Notes: generated from the sequence alone by a model not told the origin. Shown: positions 35,162 to 44,459, numbered from the stretch's first letter. The stretch: DNA of 64,000 bases from Poriferisodalis sp965208895 (GCF_965208895.1 NZ_OZ242363.1:992001-1056000), one strand, 5' to 3'. Numbers and translations: made by a program.

Positions 35162-35227
35162 CTCAGCCTCTTACGGTACCGGGGTCGATCCGGTTCGCCG
35201 AACAGGGCCGCCGGTAGCCTCGCCGGG

Positions 35228-37180
35228 ATGCGGGTAGCCCCCAGCACTGCGCCCGCGGAACCAGGCGCGCAACCCCATCCCGACGACGAATTCGACGGGG
35301 ACTGGATCCGCGCTGACCGCTCGCTGAGCTGGATCCGGCGGCTGAGCCCGCTGTTGCGACGTCAGCGGGCACGCGTCGTCGTCGCGCTGATCGCGGCCAT
35401 CTTGGCGACGGGTGCGGGCGCCATCGCGCCGAGAGTGGCCGGCTACGCCGTCGATGCGGCGGTGAGCGGCACCGACGGCACCGGGGGGGGCTCACTGTGG
35501 GCGTTCGTCATCGCACTGGTGGTGCTCGGCGTCGCCCGTGGCATCTTCACCTACATCTACCGCTACGGGCTCTTCGCCATGGGCCACCGGGTCGAGTTCC
35601 AGCTGCGCACGCTGCTGTTCGCTCACCTCAGCCGGCTGTCGTTCGCGTTCTACGACCGGGTGCAGACCGGTGAGATCATCTCGCGCTCCAACTCCGACAT
35701 CCGCTCGGTGCAGATGTATCTGGCCTTCGCGCCGATCGTGTCGGTGCAGCTGTTGAGCTTTGTGGTGGCGATCTCGGTCATGGCATGGATCAGCCTGCCG
35801 CTGACCGCCATCACGATGCTGATCATGCCCGCCGTGTACGTGCTCGGCCAGCGGCTGCGGCACATCATGTTCCCGCTGTCATGGATCATCCAGTCGCGCA
35901 ACGCCGAGGTCGCCACCGTGACCCACGAGAGCGTCAACGGCGTGCGGGTCGTGAAAGCCTTCGCGGCCGAGGCACGGCAGGTGGAGGAGATGGCCGCAGC
36001 GACGCAGCGGCTGCGCTGGGCCAACCTGATGCAGCACAACACCAGGGCGCACTACACGCCGGTCATCGAGAACCTTCCACGCCTCGCGATGGCAATGGTG
36101 CTGCTGGTGGGCGGGCACCTGATCATCGGCGGCTCGGCCTCAGTGGGCGACCTGGCCACCTTCTACCTGTACATCCTGCTCCTGCAGGCGCCGTTCCGCT
36201 TCATCGGGATGATCTTCATCTTCGGCCAACGGGCCAAGGCGTCCGCAGAACGCATCTTCGAAGTGCTCGATGAGCCGGTGCTCGTCGCCGATCGGCCCGG
36301 CGCGGTCGACCTGCCGCAGCGCCAAGGCCCCGCCGGACGGCCTTCGGGCATTCCGGTGCGCTTCGATCAGGTCCGCTTCGCCTACGGCACCGAGACGGTG
36401 GGAGGCGTCGCGGGAGCCGCAAGTGCCGAACGCGACGTGCCGCAGGTCTTCGACGGGCTGAACCTGCACATCGGCGCCGGTGAGCGAGTTGCCATCGTCG
36501 GGCGCACCGGCTGCGGCAAGTCGACGCTCGCCCGGCTGCTGATGCGCTTCTACAGCCTCAGCGACGGCACGATCTCCATTGACGGTCACGACGTGAACGT
36601 CCTCACCGGCGACAGCCTGCGCCGAGCCGTGGGTCTCGTTCCCGACGAGCCGTTCCTCTTCTCAGCCAGCATTCACGACAACATCGCCTATGCGCGCCCC
36701 CGTGCCGCCCGGTCTGACGTGATTGCCGCCGCCACCGCCGCGCAGGCCCACGACTTCATCAGCGAGCTCGACGAGGGTTACGACACGGTGGTCGGCGAGC
36801 GCGGGTACGACCTGTCGGGCGGCCAGCGCCAGCGCATCGCCATAGCGCGGGCGATCCTCGCCGATCCTGCCGTGCTGATCCTCGACGACGCCACGAGTTC
36901 CATCGACGTCGCACACGAGGCACGAATCCACGACGCGCTCACCGAGTTGCTCGCCGAGCGCACGACCATCGTCATCGCTCACCGGCTGTCCACGATCAGC
37001 CTGGCCGACCGGGTGATCCTGCTCGACGGCGGGAAAGTGGCGGCCAACGGCACTCACGCAGAGCTCATGGCCACCGAGCCGCGCTACGTCGAGGTGCTGG
37101 CTGCGGGCGGCGACACCAACGACCCCGAGCCGCTCGCCGTCGCAGGCGACGGCACGCTGCGGAGCGGCAGATCATGGTGA
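35228..37180 (+). CDS. ABC exporter half, degenerate ATP site
   Basis: 650 residues from ATG 35228. Type IV ABC exporter with six membrane helices (about 50-330) and a C-terminal nucleotide-binding domain: Walker A GRTGCGKST, signature DLSGGQRQRIAIAR, Walker B AVLILDDATSSID, switch VIAHRLSTI. The residue after Walker B is Asp where the catalytic Glu normally stands, so the ATP site it builds is degenerate. The next gene has the Glu. Together they form an asymmetric heterodimer of the BmrCD or TM287/288 kind. Substrate unknown. The stop overlaps the next start. Confidence 0.92.
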   Translation: MRVAPSTAPAEPGAQPHPDDEFDGDWIRADRSLSWIRRLSPLLRRQRARVVVALIAAILATGAGAIAPRVAGYAVDAAVSGTDGTGGGSLWAFVIALVVLGVARGIFTYIYRYGLFAMGHRVEFQLRTLLFAHLSRLSFAFYDRVQTGEIISRSNSDIRSVQMYLAFAPIVSVQLLSFVVAISVMAWISLPLTAITMLIMPAVYVLGQRLRHIMFPLSWIIQSRNAEVATVTHESVNGVRVVKAFAAEARQVEEMAAATQRLRWANLMQHNTRAHYTPVIENLPRLAMAMVLLVGGHLIIGGSASVGDLATFYLYILLLQAPFRFIGMIFIFGQRAKASAERIFEVLDEPVLVADRPGAVDLPQRQGPAGRPSGIPVRFDQVRFAYGTETVGGVAGAASAERDVPQVFDGLNLHIGAGERVAIVGRTGCGKSTLARLLMRFYSLSDGTISIDGHDVNVLTGDSLRRAVGLVPDEPFLFSASIHDNIAYARPRAARSDVIAAATAAQAHDFISELDEGYDTVVGERGYDLSGGQRQRIAIARAILADPAVLILDDATSSIDVAHEARIHDALTELLAERTTIVIAHRLSTISLADRVILLDGGKVAANGTHAELMATEPRYVEVLAAGGDTNDPEPLAVAGDGTLRSGRSW

Positions 37181-39342
37181 TGGTCGGCGGCCCGGGGCAC
37201 ATGGGGCCGACCGCGACGCAGGCCAGCGCCGCGGCGGGGCTGCCGTTCGCCGGTGTCCCCACCGAGATGCAGGAAGGCGCCAACCGGCTGCTGGCGCACG
37301 AGCCCGAACACCCAGAGCCCCACGTCGATTTCGACCACGTGGCAGAGCGCGCCGACCCCCGGCGAGGCCGCCCGTTCGACCTTCGAGCCATGCTGGTGCC
37401 CCATAGCTGGGGCGTCTCGCTGGCGCTGCTGCTGCTCGGCGCCGAGACCGCGGCGATGCAGGCGGTGCCGGTGCTCTTCCAGCAGGGCATCGATCGCGGC
37501 ATCAGGGCCGGCGACCGTTTCGCTCTCAACATGGTCGTGCTGGTGTTTGTGGGCGTTGTGGCCATCAGCATCCTGCTCAGTCGGCTGCGTCAGCGCCTGA
37601 ACGGGCGCATCGCCGAACAGGTCATGTTCGACCTGCGGCTGCGCCTGTTCAGCCACTACCAGCGGCTCTCGCTCGACTGGTACACGACGTCGAAATCCGG
37701 GGTGCTGCTCAGCCGCATGACCTCCGACATGGAGTACGTCGGGCTGCTCATCAACGAAGGTTTCGTCAACCTGCTCATCCAGGTGCTCACGGTGGCCGTC
37801 GTGACCGTCGTGCTGTTCCTCTACAGCCCGCTCCTGGCGATGATCCTGCTCGGGTGCATCATCCCGCCGCTGGTGGCACTGACGCTGTGGTTCCGAGTCC
37901 GCAGCGAGACCGGTTACGGCGAGATTCGCGACCGCATCGCCGACGTATTGGCCGACCTGTCGGAGAACCTGGCGGGAATCCGGGTGATTGCGGCCACGGG
38001 TCGTCGCCTGGAGAACGCCGTGCGGCACCGCAAAGTGACCGCTCGCTTCCGCGACGCCAACCTGTCGATGTCAAGGGTCCAGGCCATCTACGGGCCCAGC
38101 ACCGAGGCCATCGGCATTGCAGCCCAGGGGCTGGTGCTGGCGATCGGCGGGGCGATGGTGCAGCGGGGCGGTCTCACCATCGGGGAGCTGGGCGCATTCG
38201 TGCTGTACGTCACGACGTTCTTTGCCCCGATCCAGCAGCTCGCGCAGCTCTACAGCACCTACCAGCAAGGTCAATCGGGTCTGCGCAAGATCAGCGGGGT
38301 GCTGGCCACCCAGCCGACCGTGCGCCAGGACCCCGACGCAGCCGACCTGCCGCCGGTCAGCGGTCACATCCGGCTCGAGAACGTGTCATTCGCTTACGAC
38401 GACGATGCTGCGTCGGGCGACAGCGACGGCGACGGGGGCACCGGCGAGGGACCCCACGGTGCGGGCGCCGACGGCGCGGCGAGACAGCCCGCTGGACCGT
38501 TCGCTGCGTCATTCGACCCGATGGGCTTGCCGGCGCTGGGCAACGGCGCCGGAGCGGAGCACGGCGGCGACGGCCGAGACGTCGACAGCGGCGAACCCGT
38601 CGAACCCGAACTGCCCGAGGTGCTGAGCGACGTCAGTTTGGACATCCGCCCAGGAGAGACCTTCGCCCTGGTGGGGCCGACGGGGGCGGGCAAGAGCACG
38701 ATCGCGAAGCTGATCATCCGCTTCTACGACCCGACGCAGGGCCGGATCACGATCGACGACTGGGACCTGCGCGACGTGACGCTGTCGTCGCTGCGCGAGC
38801 AGCTCGGCGTGGTGCCCCAGGAGCCATTCCTGTTCCACGGCACCATCCGCGACAACATCGCCTTCGGCTTGCGCCGCAGGGGCCGAGACGACGACGCCCA
38901 GCTCGACGCCGACATCGACGCCGCGCTCGACCTGGTCGGACTGCGCCGGCTCATCGAGAGCCTGCCCGCGGGGGCCGACACGCCGGTGCACGAACGGGGC
39001 GTGTCGCTGTCGGCAGGCGAGCGGCAGCTTCTGGCGCTGGCGCGGGCGTTCGTGGCCCGGCCCCGGGTGATCGTGCTCGACGAGGCAACCTCCAGCGTCG
39101 ACCTCAGCACTGAGGCCGAGATCGAAGGCGCACTCGACCTGCTGCTCGAGGGCCGAACGGCGGTGCTGATCGCCCACCGGCTGGCGACGGCCATGCGGGC
39201 AGACCGGATCGCGGTCATCGACGAGGGCGGCGTGATGGAGCTGGGCACCCACGACGAGCTGGTGGCGCTGGGCGGCCGGTACGCCGAGATGTACGCCACG
39301 TGGGTGTCGCACGCCGGCGAGGGCCGCCCCAACGAGAAGTGA
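37174..39342 (+). CDS. ABC exporter half, consensus ATP site
   Basis: 722 residues. Six-helix membrane domain (about 75-360) and NBD with Walker A GPTGAGKST, signature SLSAGERQLLALARA, Walker B VIVLDEATSSVD and switch LIAHRLATA. The catalytic Glu is present, but the signature is LSAGE, typical of the subunit paired with a degenerate partner. A ~75-residue Asp/Gly/Pro-rich linker is inserted between the first NBD strand (NVSFAYD) and VLSDVSLDI. It overlaps the upstream gene by seven bases. Confidence 0.92.
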   Translation: MVMVGGPGHMGPTATQASAAAGLPFAGVPTEMQEGANRLLAHEPEHPEPHVDFDHVAERADPRRGRPFDLRAMLVPHSWGVSLALLLLGAETAAMQAVPVLFQQGIDRGIRAGDRFALNMVVLVFVGVVAISILLSRLRQRLNGRIAEQVMFDLRLRLFSHYQRLSLDWYTTSKSGVLLSRMTSDMEYVGLLINEGFVNLLIQVLTVAVVTVVLFLYSPLLAMILLGCIIPPLVALTLWFRVRSETGYGEIRDRIADVLADLSENLAGIRVIAATGRRLENAVRHRKVTARFRDANLSMSRVQAIYGPSTEAIGIAAQGLVLAIGGAMVQRGGLTIGELGAFVLYVTTFFAPIQQLAQLYSTYQQGQSGLRKISGVLATQPTVRQDPDAADLPPVSGHIRLENVSFAYDDDAASGDSDGDGGTGEGPHGAGADGAARQPAGPFAASFDPMGLPALGNGAGAEHGGDGRDVDSGEPVEPELPEVLSDVSLDIRPGETFALVGPTGAGKSTIAKLIIRFYDPTQGRITIDDWDLRDVTLSSLREQLGVVPQEPFLFHGTIRDNIAFGLRRRGRDDDAQLDADIDAALDLVGLRRLIESLPAGADTPVHERGVSLSAGERQLLALARAFVARPRVIVLDEATSSVDLSTEAEIEGALDLLLEGRTAVLIAHRLATAMRADRIAVIDEGGVMELGTHDELVALGGRYAEMYATWVSHAGEGRPNEK

Positions 39343-39348
39343 GCACTC

Positions 39349-40161
39349 GTGAGTGACGCCCGGCATCAGCCCACTGTCCAGCCGACCGCCTCGCTGCGGA
39401 ATGTGTCGGTCGTCTACGACGGCACGACCGTGCTGGGGCCGCTCGACTGGGACATCGCCCCGCACGAGCGGTGGATCGTGCTGGGGCCCAACGGCTCGGG
39501 CAAGACGAGCCTCATCAAGATCCTGTCGCTGTACCGCTTCCCCACCACCGGCACCGTCGACGTGCTGGGCGAGCGCTGGGGCTCGGTCGACGTGCGGGAG
39601 CACCGTCGGCGCATCGGGCTGGCCAGCTCGTCGCTGCGAGACCAATTCCGGGCAGACATCAGCGCCCTCGACATCGTGATGACGGCGCGCTACGCGGCGC
39701 TGGAGACCTGGTGGCACACCTACACCGAGGCAGACCGGGCGACTGCGCTCGCCTGCTTGAAGCGCGTCGGAGCATCCCGGCTCGCTGATCGGGCGTTCGC
39801 CACCCTGTCGTCAGGCGAGCAGCAGCGGGTGCAGCTCGCCCGCACGCTCATGGGTCGCCCCGAGCTCTTGCTGCTCGACGAGCCGACCGCCGGTCTGGAC
39901 CTAGCGGGCCGCGAACAGCTCGTGGCCAGCTTGGAATCGCTGGCCGCAGACCCCCAGACGCCGGCCACCGTGCTGGTGACCCATCACACCGACGAGATCC
40001 CCCCGTCGTTCACACATGGACTGCTCCTGCGGGACGGCGCGCCGCTCGTGTGCGGAGCCCTGGGCGAGGTGCTCACCGCCGAGACGCTGTCGGAGTGCTT
40101 CTCGCACAAGCTGCGCCTTGAACGGCGTGACGGCCGCTGGCTGTCCTGGGCGGTGACATAG
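39349..40161 (+). CDS. ABC-type ATP-binding protein (ModF-like, no permease seen)
   Basis: 270 residues from GTG 39349, six bases after the exporter gene. Walker A GPNGSGKTS, a Q-loop-type segment, signature TLSSGEQQRVQLAR, Walker B LLLLDEPTAGLD and H-loop VLVTHHTDEIPPSF. The similarity is to stand-alone ATPases such as ModF or YlmA-type proteins. No membrane partner lies beside it. Its closeness to the exporter suggests co-transcription but not a shared function. Confidence 0.85.
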   Translation: MSDARHQPTVQPTASLRNVSVVYDGTTVLGPLDWDIAPHERWIVLGPNGSGKTSLIKILSLYRFPTTGTVDVLGERWGSVDVREHRRRIGLASSSLRDQFRADISALDIVMTARYAALETWWHTYTEADRATALACLKRVGASRLADRAFATLSSGEQQRVQLARTLMGRPELLLLDEPTAGLDLAGREQLVASLESLAADPQTPATVLVTHHTDEIPPSFTHGLLLRDGAPLVCGALGEVLTAETLSECFSHKLRLERRDGRWLSWAVT

Positions 40162-40211
40162 CGCCGCTGTTGCGTGCGGGCAGGTCAGCCCCGCGCACGC
40201 TCGCTTCTGCG

Positions 40212-40244
40212 TGCAGAGATGCCGTCACGGGCGGCATCGCTGCA
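40212..40244. promoter_or_regulatory. Stem-loop 1 of a repeated pair
   Basis: Arms TGCAGAGATGCCG and CGGCATCGCTGCA pair at 12 of 13 positions with a 7-base loop. The sequence resembles stem-loop 2 at 40261-40314. Both follow the ABC genes and precede the NTF2-like gene. No T run is present, so this is not a classic terminator. Confidence 0.6.
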
Positions 40245-40260
40245 AAGGGAACGGCGGGGA

Positions 40261-40314
40261 CCGATTCTGTGTGCAGAATTGCCGTGACGAGCAGCATTTC
40301 TGCACACAGATCGG
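40261..40314. promoter_or_regulatory. Stem-loop 2 of a repeated pair
   Basis: A long hairpin: left arm 40261-40282, right arm 40294-40314, with core CTGTGTGCAGAA and TTCTGCACACAG. It shares the TTCTG-GTGCAGA-TGCCGT layout with stem-loop 1, so the two are repeats of one another. It ends 13 bases before the next ATG and could affect its translation. Confidence 0.65.
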
Positions 40315-40327
40315 TGAGACTGGCGAC

Positions 40328-40873
40328 ATGGGCGAGCAGGCTGACACGAACACCACCGGCGAAGCTGCGAGCGCAGCGGCGGGCATCGAAACGCGGATCA
40401 CCGGCTATTTCGACGCATGCACCTCCGGCGATGCCGCGGCCGTAGCCGCCCATTTCACCGATGACGCCGTGGTGTACGACACCAACCACGCACCCGTGCG
40501 GGGGGCAGCGACGATCGGTCGCTTCTGGTCGCGCATTGCCTCCAAGTGGCAGGGCGCATCGTGGCACTGTGAGCGGCTGGTCACCGACGGCGACACTGCG
40601 GCGATCGAGTGGAGGATGTCCGGCACGATGTCTGCACCTCGGAGCGACTCCAGCGACCCCGCGACGCGCAGCGACGCCGACGGCCCGGAGGCGCACAGCG
40701 GCGGCGTGCCGTTCGCGGTGCGCGGCAGCGAGCACTACGACTTCGGCCCGCACGTCGAGGGGGGCGATCGGCTGATTGCCGAGATCCGCCAGTACTGGAC
40801 GTTCGATCTCGAGCACCTCTCCAGCGAATTGGTCGACTATCCCTACGGCGAGCCCGGCCGGCTCGGCGGCTGA
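40328..40873 (+). CDS. SnoaL/NTF2-like protein
   Basis: 181 residues from ATG 40328. Pattern of the NTF2-like fold: GYFDACTSGDAAAVAAHFTD, DDAVVYDTNHAP, GAATIGRFW, IEWRMSG and QYWTFDLE near the end. Members bind small hydrophobic molecules or act as cyclases and isomerases. No catalytic residue can be assigned. An Asp/Ser/Pro-rich loop (about 100-125) is inserted. It is followed six bases later by the thioesterase. Confidence 0.75.
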   Translation: MGEQADTNTTGEAASAAAGIETRITGYFDACTSGDAAAVAAHFTDDAVVYDTNHAPVRGAATIGRFWSRIASKWQGASWHCERLVTDGDTAAIEWRMSGTMSAPRSDSSDPATRSDADGPEAHSGGVPFAVRGSEHYDFGPHVEGGDRLIAEIRQYWTFDLEHLSSELVDYPYGEPGRLGG

Positions 40874-40879
40874 GGCCCC

Positions 40880-41590
40880 GTGGACGACCTGTCGCCCCAT
40901 GACGAGACCAGCGTCGATGCACGCAGCGACCTGCATCTGATCTATCCCGATCCTCAACTCGCGCAGCGCAGCGCGGCGGCGGGGGCGTTGCGGCGGCTAG
41001 CGCATGCCTTCGTGAGGCATCGCACCGATGCCGACACGCTGGCGGAGATCGCCGCGTGGGCCGACGCCACCGCCGGGCGGCTCGAAGCCGGCTCAGCAGC
41101 AGTGCCGCGCCCGGCCGATTACTTCGCCCGCCGCTACGCCGATCCGAGACCGCCCGACGGCGCTGAGGTCATGGCGTTCAGCGACCGAGCATTCAGCGGC
41201 CCCGCCAATCCGACCGCCATGGACATGGACATGCGCCGCCACGGCGAAGGCGTCCGTGCCACGGTGACCTTCGGTGCTGCCTTCGAGAGCGCCCCGGGCC
41301 GGGTCCATGGCGGCGCAGTGTGTGCCGTAGCCGACGACGTGCTCGGCTACCTCATGGTCTGCTTGGGAATCGCCGCCTACACCGCCCGCCTAGAGATCGA
41401 CTACCGAGGCGGCGTACCAATCGACCAACCCGTAACCTATATCGCGCACGAGACCAGCCGCGAAGGCCGCAAGTCACAAGTCGAACTCACCGTGCACACT
41501 GCGGGCGCGCCGCCCGACGCTCCCCCACTCATCGAGGCAGCGGGCCTGTTCGTAATAGTCACCGCCGATCAGCTCGCCGACAACACCTGA
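40880..41590 (+). CDS. Hotdog-fold thioesterase (PaaI-like)
   Basis: 236 residues from GTG 40880. The C-terminal half holds the 4HBT pattern: GRVHGGAVCAVADDVLGYLM, TARLEIDYRGGVPIDQPV, ETSREGRKSQVELTVH. HGG with the following Asp is the usual catalytic or substrate region. The N-terminal ~90 residues are helical and without known match. It is probably an acyl-CoA thioesterase and fits the several CoA-using genes in the window. Confidence 0.8.
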   Translation: MDDLSPHDETSVDARSDLHLIYPDPQLAQRSAAAGALRRLAHAFVRHRTDADTLAEIAAWADATAGRLEAGSAAVPRPADYFARRYADPRPPDGAEVMAFSDRAFSGPANPTAMDMDMRRHGEGVRATVTFGAAFESAPGRVHGGAVCAVADDVLGYLMVCLGIAAYTARLEIDYRGGVPIDQPVTYIAHETSREGRKSQVELTVHTAGAPPDAPPLIEAAGLFVIVTADQLADNT

Positions 41591-41845
41591 AGCGGCCGCA
41601 GCATTTCGTACGGGCTGACCGTCTCCGCCACCCTGACCTGCTGGGGTCACCGCCCCCTCGGCTTCGTCCCGAGCTGAAACGCCGCTTCGGACCCACAGGC
41701 GGCCCCAAGCGCCAGCCGGGCCGCGTGTGTGCGCACGCCGCCGCGCAAGCTCGACGCGTCGAACCGCGACCGCGGTGCTCGTGGCTTGTAGTCTCCGCGT
41801 CTACGCCGCTGCGGGGCTGCGTTTGTTCCATCGAGGAGTGACGTG
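41591..41845. other. 255-bp region without gene
   Basis: No ORF, RNA gene or clear terminator is seen. The final 15 bases carry the GAGGAG ribosome site (41833-41838) that points to the ATG at 41846. A promoter for the following gene must lie here but cannot be assigned confidently. Confidence 0.5.
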
Positions 41846-41867
41846 ATGATGTTCGACGACGCGACGA

Positions 41868-41880
41868 CCCCCCCCCCCCC
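41868..41880 (+). repeat. Homopolymer of 13 C between start codon and body of a secreted protein
   Basis: ATG 41846 follows a strong GAGGAG site and reads MMFDDATTPPPP into the C run, then hits a stop at 41921-41923. The frame of the protein body begins directly after the run (QDRQPAERLGGAGG). With 12 or 15 C the two would be one frame. This looks like a slipped-strand contingency tract or a sequencing error. Confidence 0.85.
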
Positions 41881-41984
41881 AGGATCGACAGCCGGCGGAG
41901 CGGCTTGGCGGTGCCGGTGGTGACAGACACGGTCTGACCGGCGGACGTCGGCGTCCCCTCAGGCGTGCCGTCGCGGCGGCAGCG

Positions 41985-44459
41985 GTGCTGGCGGCAGTGT
42001 CGGGGCTGCTAGCGGGTGTGGGTGCTGCGGGAGCGCAGACCGCCGCAGGCGTGGTGATCGCCGTGACGCCGAGTTCGTTGACTGAGGGCGGCACGGCGGT
42101 GTTCACGGTCGCCTGGTCGGATCCTGCGGGGCCGTCGGCCGATGTGCAGCTTCGGGTGTGCCTGTGGGGCGGCACGGCGATCCAGTTCGGCTACTCAGGC
42201 GGATGGGACTTCAAGGCATACAAGCAGAGCACCACCGATTCGACTGACAAAGTGCTGACCACGCAGCGCTGCGACAACCGCACCACGATCACCGCGGGGT
42301 CGGCGAACGCCCTGCACCAGTTCAATATCGAGACTCGCGACGACGACGTGCACGACGGCGACCGGACGGTGATCGGTTCGGTGGAGGTGCTCAGCGGCGG
42401 TCACGCAGTGCGGGTCGGGCGGGCGCCCTTGACGATCGTGGAGAACGACCCGCAGATCACCACTATCGGAGTGAGCACTCCAGAGGTTCTGCTGCGCGAG
42501 GGCCAAGACTCCGACCTCGCCGGCGGGGAAGGCGTACTGATCCTCGGCACAGTGCCCGGCGGGCTGTCCAACGGCGCGAGTGTGCGGATTTCGGCACCCG
42601 GCCTCGAGCTGTCCACGGGTGGGTTGCTGTCGCTTATCGGCTACGTCGCGACCGTCAATCTGAACTACGACCTCTTCACACCCGACATCTCGGAGCACCT
42701 GCGTACGGTCCTGTTCAGAGTTCCTGATGACGAACTGCGCAAGGGCGACCGGGTGGTGGACCTGCGCATCACGGTGAACGGGATGCCGAACACCAGGGTG
42801 GCACCAGTGCGCTTGCGGATCCTCGATGACGAGGTGGGCCACCCGGAGTTCACCGGGTCGGTGTCGGGGTGCACGGGCCCAAATCAGTTCAACGCACCGT
42901 GCCTGCGGGTGCCAGAGGGCGGGTCGGCTACCTATTCGGTGAAGCTGACCGCCCCCCCAGCGGCTGGGGTGACCCAGACAGTGACGCCTTCGTTTGACAC
43001 CTCGGCGATCTATGAGCTGCTGTACACGCCGGAATGGCAGCGGGCACAGGTGACGTTCGACCCGCCGATGCTGTCGTGGACCGCGGCGGACTGGCAGACC
43101 ACCAAGTCGTTCACGGTACGCGCCGCGCACGACGACGACATGTTCTGGGAGACGTTCGTGGTCAAGCACACGTTCGGCGGGACGTGGCGATCAACGTTGG
43201 TGAACGACGCCCCCGAGCGGCTCGGGATCGTCGGCCACGTCGCCGACGACGACACGTTTGCCAACACGCAGGTGATCTTCGAGGACGCCGACGGCAACCC
43301 GCTCGGCGCCGACAACCCGCTGCTGCTCGGGACACGGCGCTGGCAGCCCGGCGACTCCGACGTGTTCTACACGGTGCGGCTCAGCCACCGCCCCTCGAGC
43401 AGCGTCGGCCTCAAGGTGAGCACCATCACCGAGAAATGGAACAAGGGAGCCCAGCCGTTCGCGATGTGGGACGCGCCGTTCCCCGCCGACAGCCTGTTCA
43501 GGCGGAACTACAACGCCGAGTCGCACCGGTCGCGGACCTATTCGTTCAACGGCTCCAACTGGAACACCCCACGACGGGTGTACGTGCGCATGTACCGCGA
43601 CACCGACAACACCGACGGACGGCTGCTGCACTACCTCGACAAACGACACCTCACCGAGCTGCCCGTCGAGCATCTCACCACCCTCAACACCCAACCGGCC
43701 GACGACGAACAGCAGCAGCAGCAGCCCCAGCAGGACGCACAACAGCAGCAGCAGCCAGGCGGCGGCACCCAGCAGCAGCAGGATGCGCAGCAGCAGGACG
43801 TGCCTCAACAGCAACCACAAGACGTCGGCACCCAACAGCAACAACCCCAGCAGGACGCACAGCAACAGCAGCAGCCAGGCGGCGGCACCCAGCAGCAGCA
43901 GCAGGATGCACAGCAGCAGGATGCACAGCAGCAGGACGCACAGCAGCAGCAGCAGGATGCACAGCAGCAGGACGCACAGCAGCAGGATGCACAGCAGCAG
44001 GATGCACAGCAGCAGGATGCACAGCAGCAGGACGGGCAGCAGCAGGACGTGCCTCAACAGCAACCACAAGACGTCGGCACCCAACAGCAACAACCCCAGC
44101 AGGACGCACAACAGCAGCAGCAGCCAGGCGGCGGCACCCAGCAGGCGCCTCAGGGAGCCCAGCAACAAGGCGGCACCCAGCAGGTGCCTCAGGGAACTCA
44201 GCAACAGGGCGGCACCCAACCGCAGGCGCCGGCCCCTGACCCGCAGCTGATCACCGATGTCCGCAGCTACGTCGCCGAGACCCACCTCGGCGCCGAGCAC
44301 GTCACGCGCTGGAAGCGGGCGCTGGAAGCGCTGGGCGCCAATGACTATCCGGGCATCGAGCCGATCACCGTCGCAGAAGCCCGGTCATACGTCGACATGG
44401 GCTGGCCCCGCTGGTTCCCGGTCCTCGTAGAACTCATGAGGCTCCAAGAGGCCGGCTGA
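41985..44459 (+). CDS. Secreted Calx-beta-like protein with Gln-rich repeat and helical C-terminal domain
   Basis: 824 residues from GTG 41985, but the real start is probably ATG 41846, out of frame by one base across the 13-C run. Open frame upstream adds RRRPLRRAVAAAAVLAAV, so the full signal peptide is R-rich, hydrophobic and cleaved near GAAGA. Extracellular part: three beta-sandwich segments similar to Calx-beta or cadherin-like domains (LTEGGTAVFTVAW, RVPEGGSATYSVKLTA, DSDVFYTVRLSHRP). Residues ~575-750 are Gln/Asp/Pro/Gly repeats (QQQDA units). The last ~70 residues are a compact helical domain (VRSYVAETHLGAEHVTRWKR, WPRWFPVLVELMRLQ). Likely cell-surface, adhesion-like; function unknown. 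Confidence 0.75.
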   Translation: MLAAVSGLLAGVGAAGAQTAAGVVIAVTPSSLTEGGTAVFTVAWSDPAGPSADVQLRVCLWGGTAIQFGYSGGWDFKAYKQSTTDSTDKVLTTQRCDNRTTITAGSANALHQFNIETRDDDVHDGDRTVIGSVEVLSGGHAVRVGRAPLTIVENDPQITTIGVSTPEVLLREGQDSDLAGGEGVLILGTVPGGLSNGASVRISAPGLELSTGGLLSLIGYVATVNLNYDLFTPDISEHLRTVLFRVPDDELRKGDRVVDLRITVNGMPNTRVAPVRLRILDDEVGHPEFTGSVSGCTGPNQFNAPCLRVPEGGSATYSVKLTAPPAAGVTQTVTPSFDTSAIYELLYTPEWQRAQVTFDPPMLSWTAADWQTTKSFTVRAAHDDDMFWETFVVKHTFGGTWRSTLVNDAPERLGIVGHVADDDTFANTQVIFEDADGNPLGADNPLLLGTRRWQPGDSDVFYTVRLSHRPSSSVGLKVSTITEKWNKGAQPFAMWDAPFPADSLFRRNYNAESHRSRTYSFNGSNWNTPRRVYVRMYRDTDNTDGRLLHYLDKRHLTELPVEHLTTLNTQPADDEQQQQQPQQDAQQQQQPGGGTQQQQDAQQQDVPQQQPQDVGTQQQQPQQDAQQQQQPGGGTQQQQQDAQQQDAQQQDAQQQQQDAQQQDAQQQDAQQQDAQQQDAQQQDGQQQDVPQQQPQDVGTQQQQPQQDAQQQQQPGGGTQQAPQGAQQQGGTQQVPQGTQQQGGTQPQAPAPDPQLITDVRSYVAETHLGAEHVTRWKRALEALGANDYPGIEPITVAEARSYVDMGWPRWFPVLVELMRLQEAG
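43709..44230 (+). repeat. Gln-codon-rich tandem repeats with a 97-bp internal duplication
   Basis: Short units CAGCAGGATGCACAG and variants repeat many times. A longer unit (about 97 bp, covering QQQPQDVGTQQQQPQQDAQQ and flanks) occurs near 43800-43896 and again near 44048-44144. A partial third copy precedes both. The length must be prone to recombination. Confidence 0.85.
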
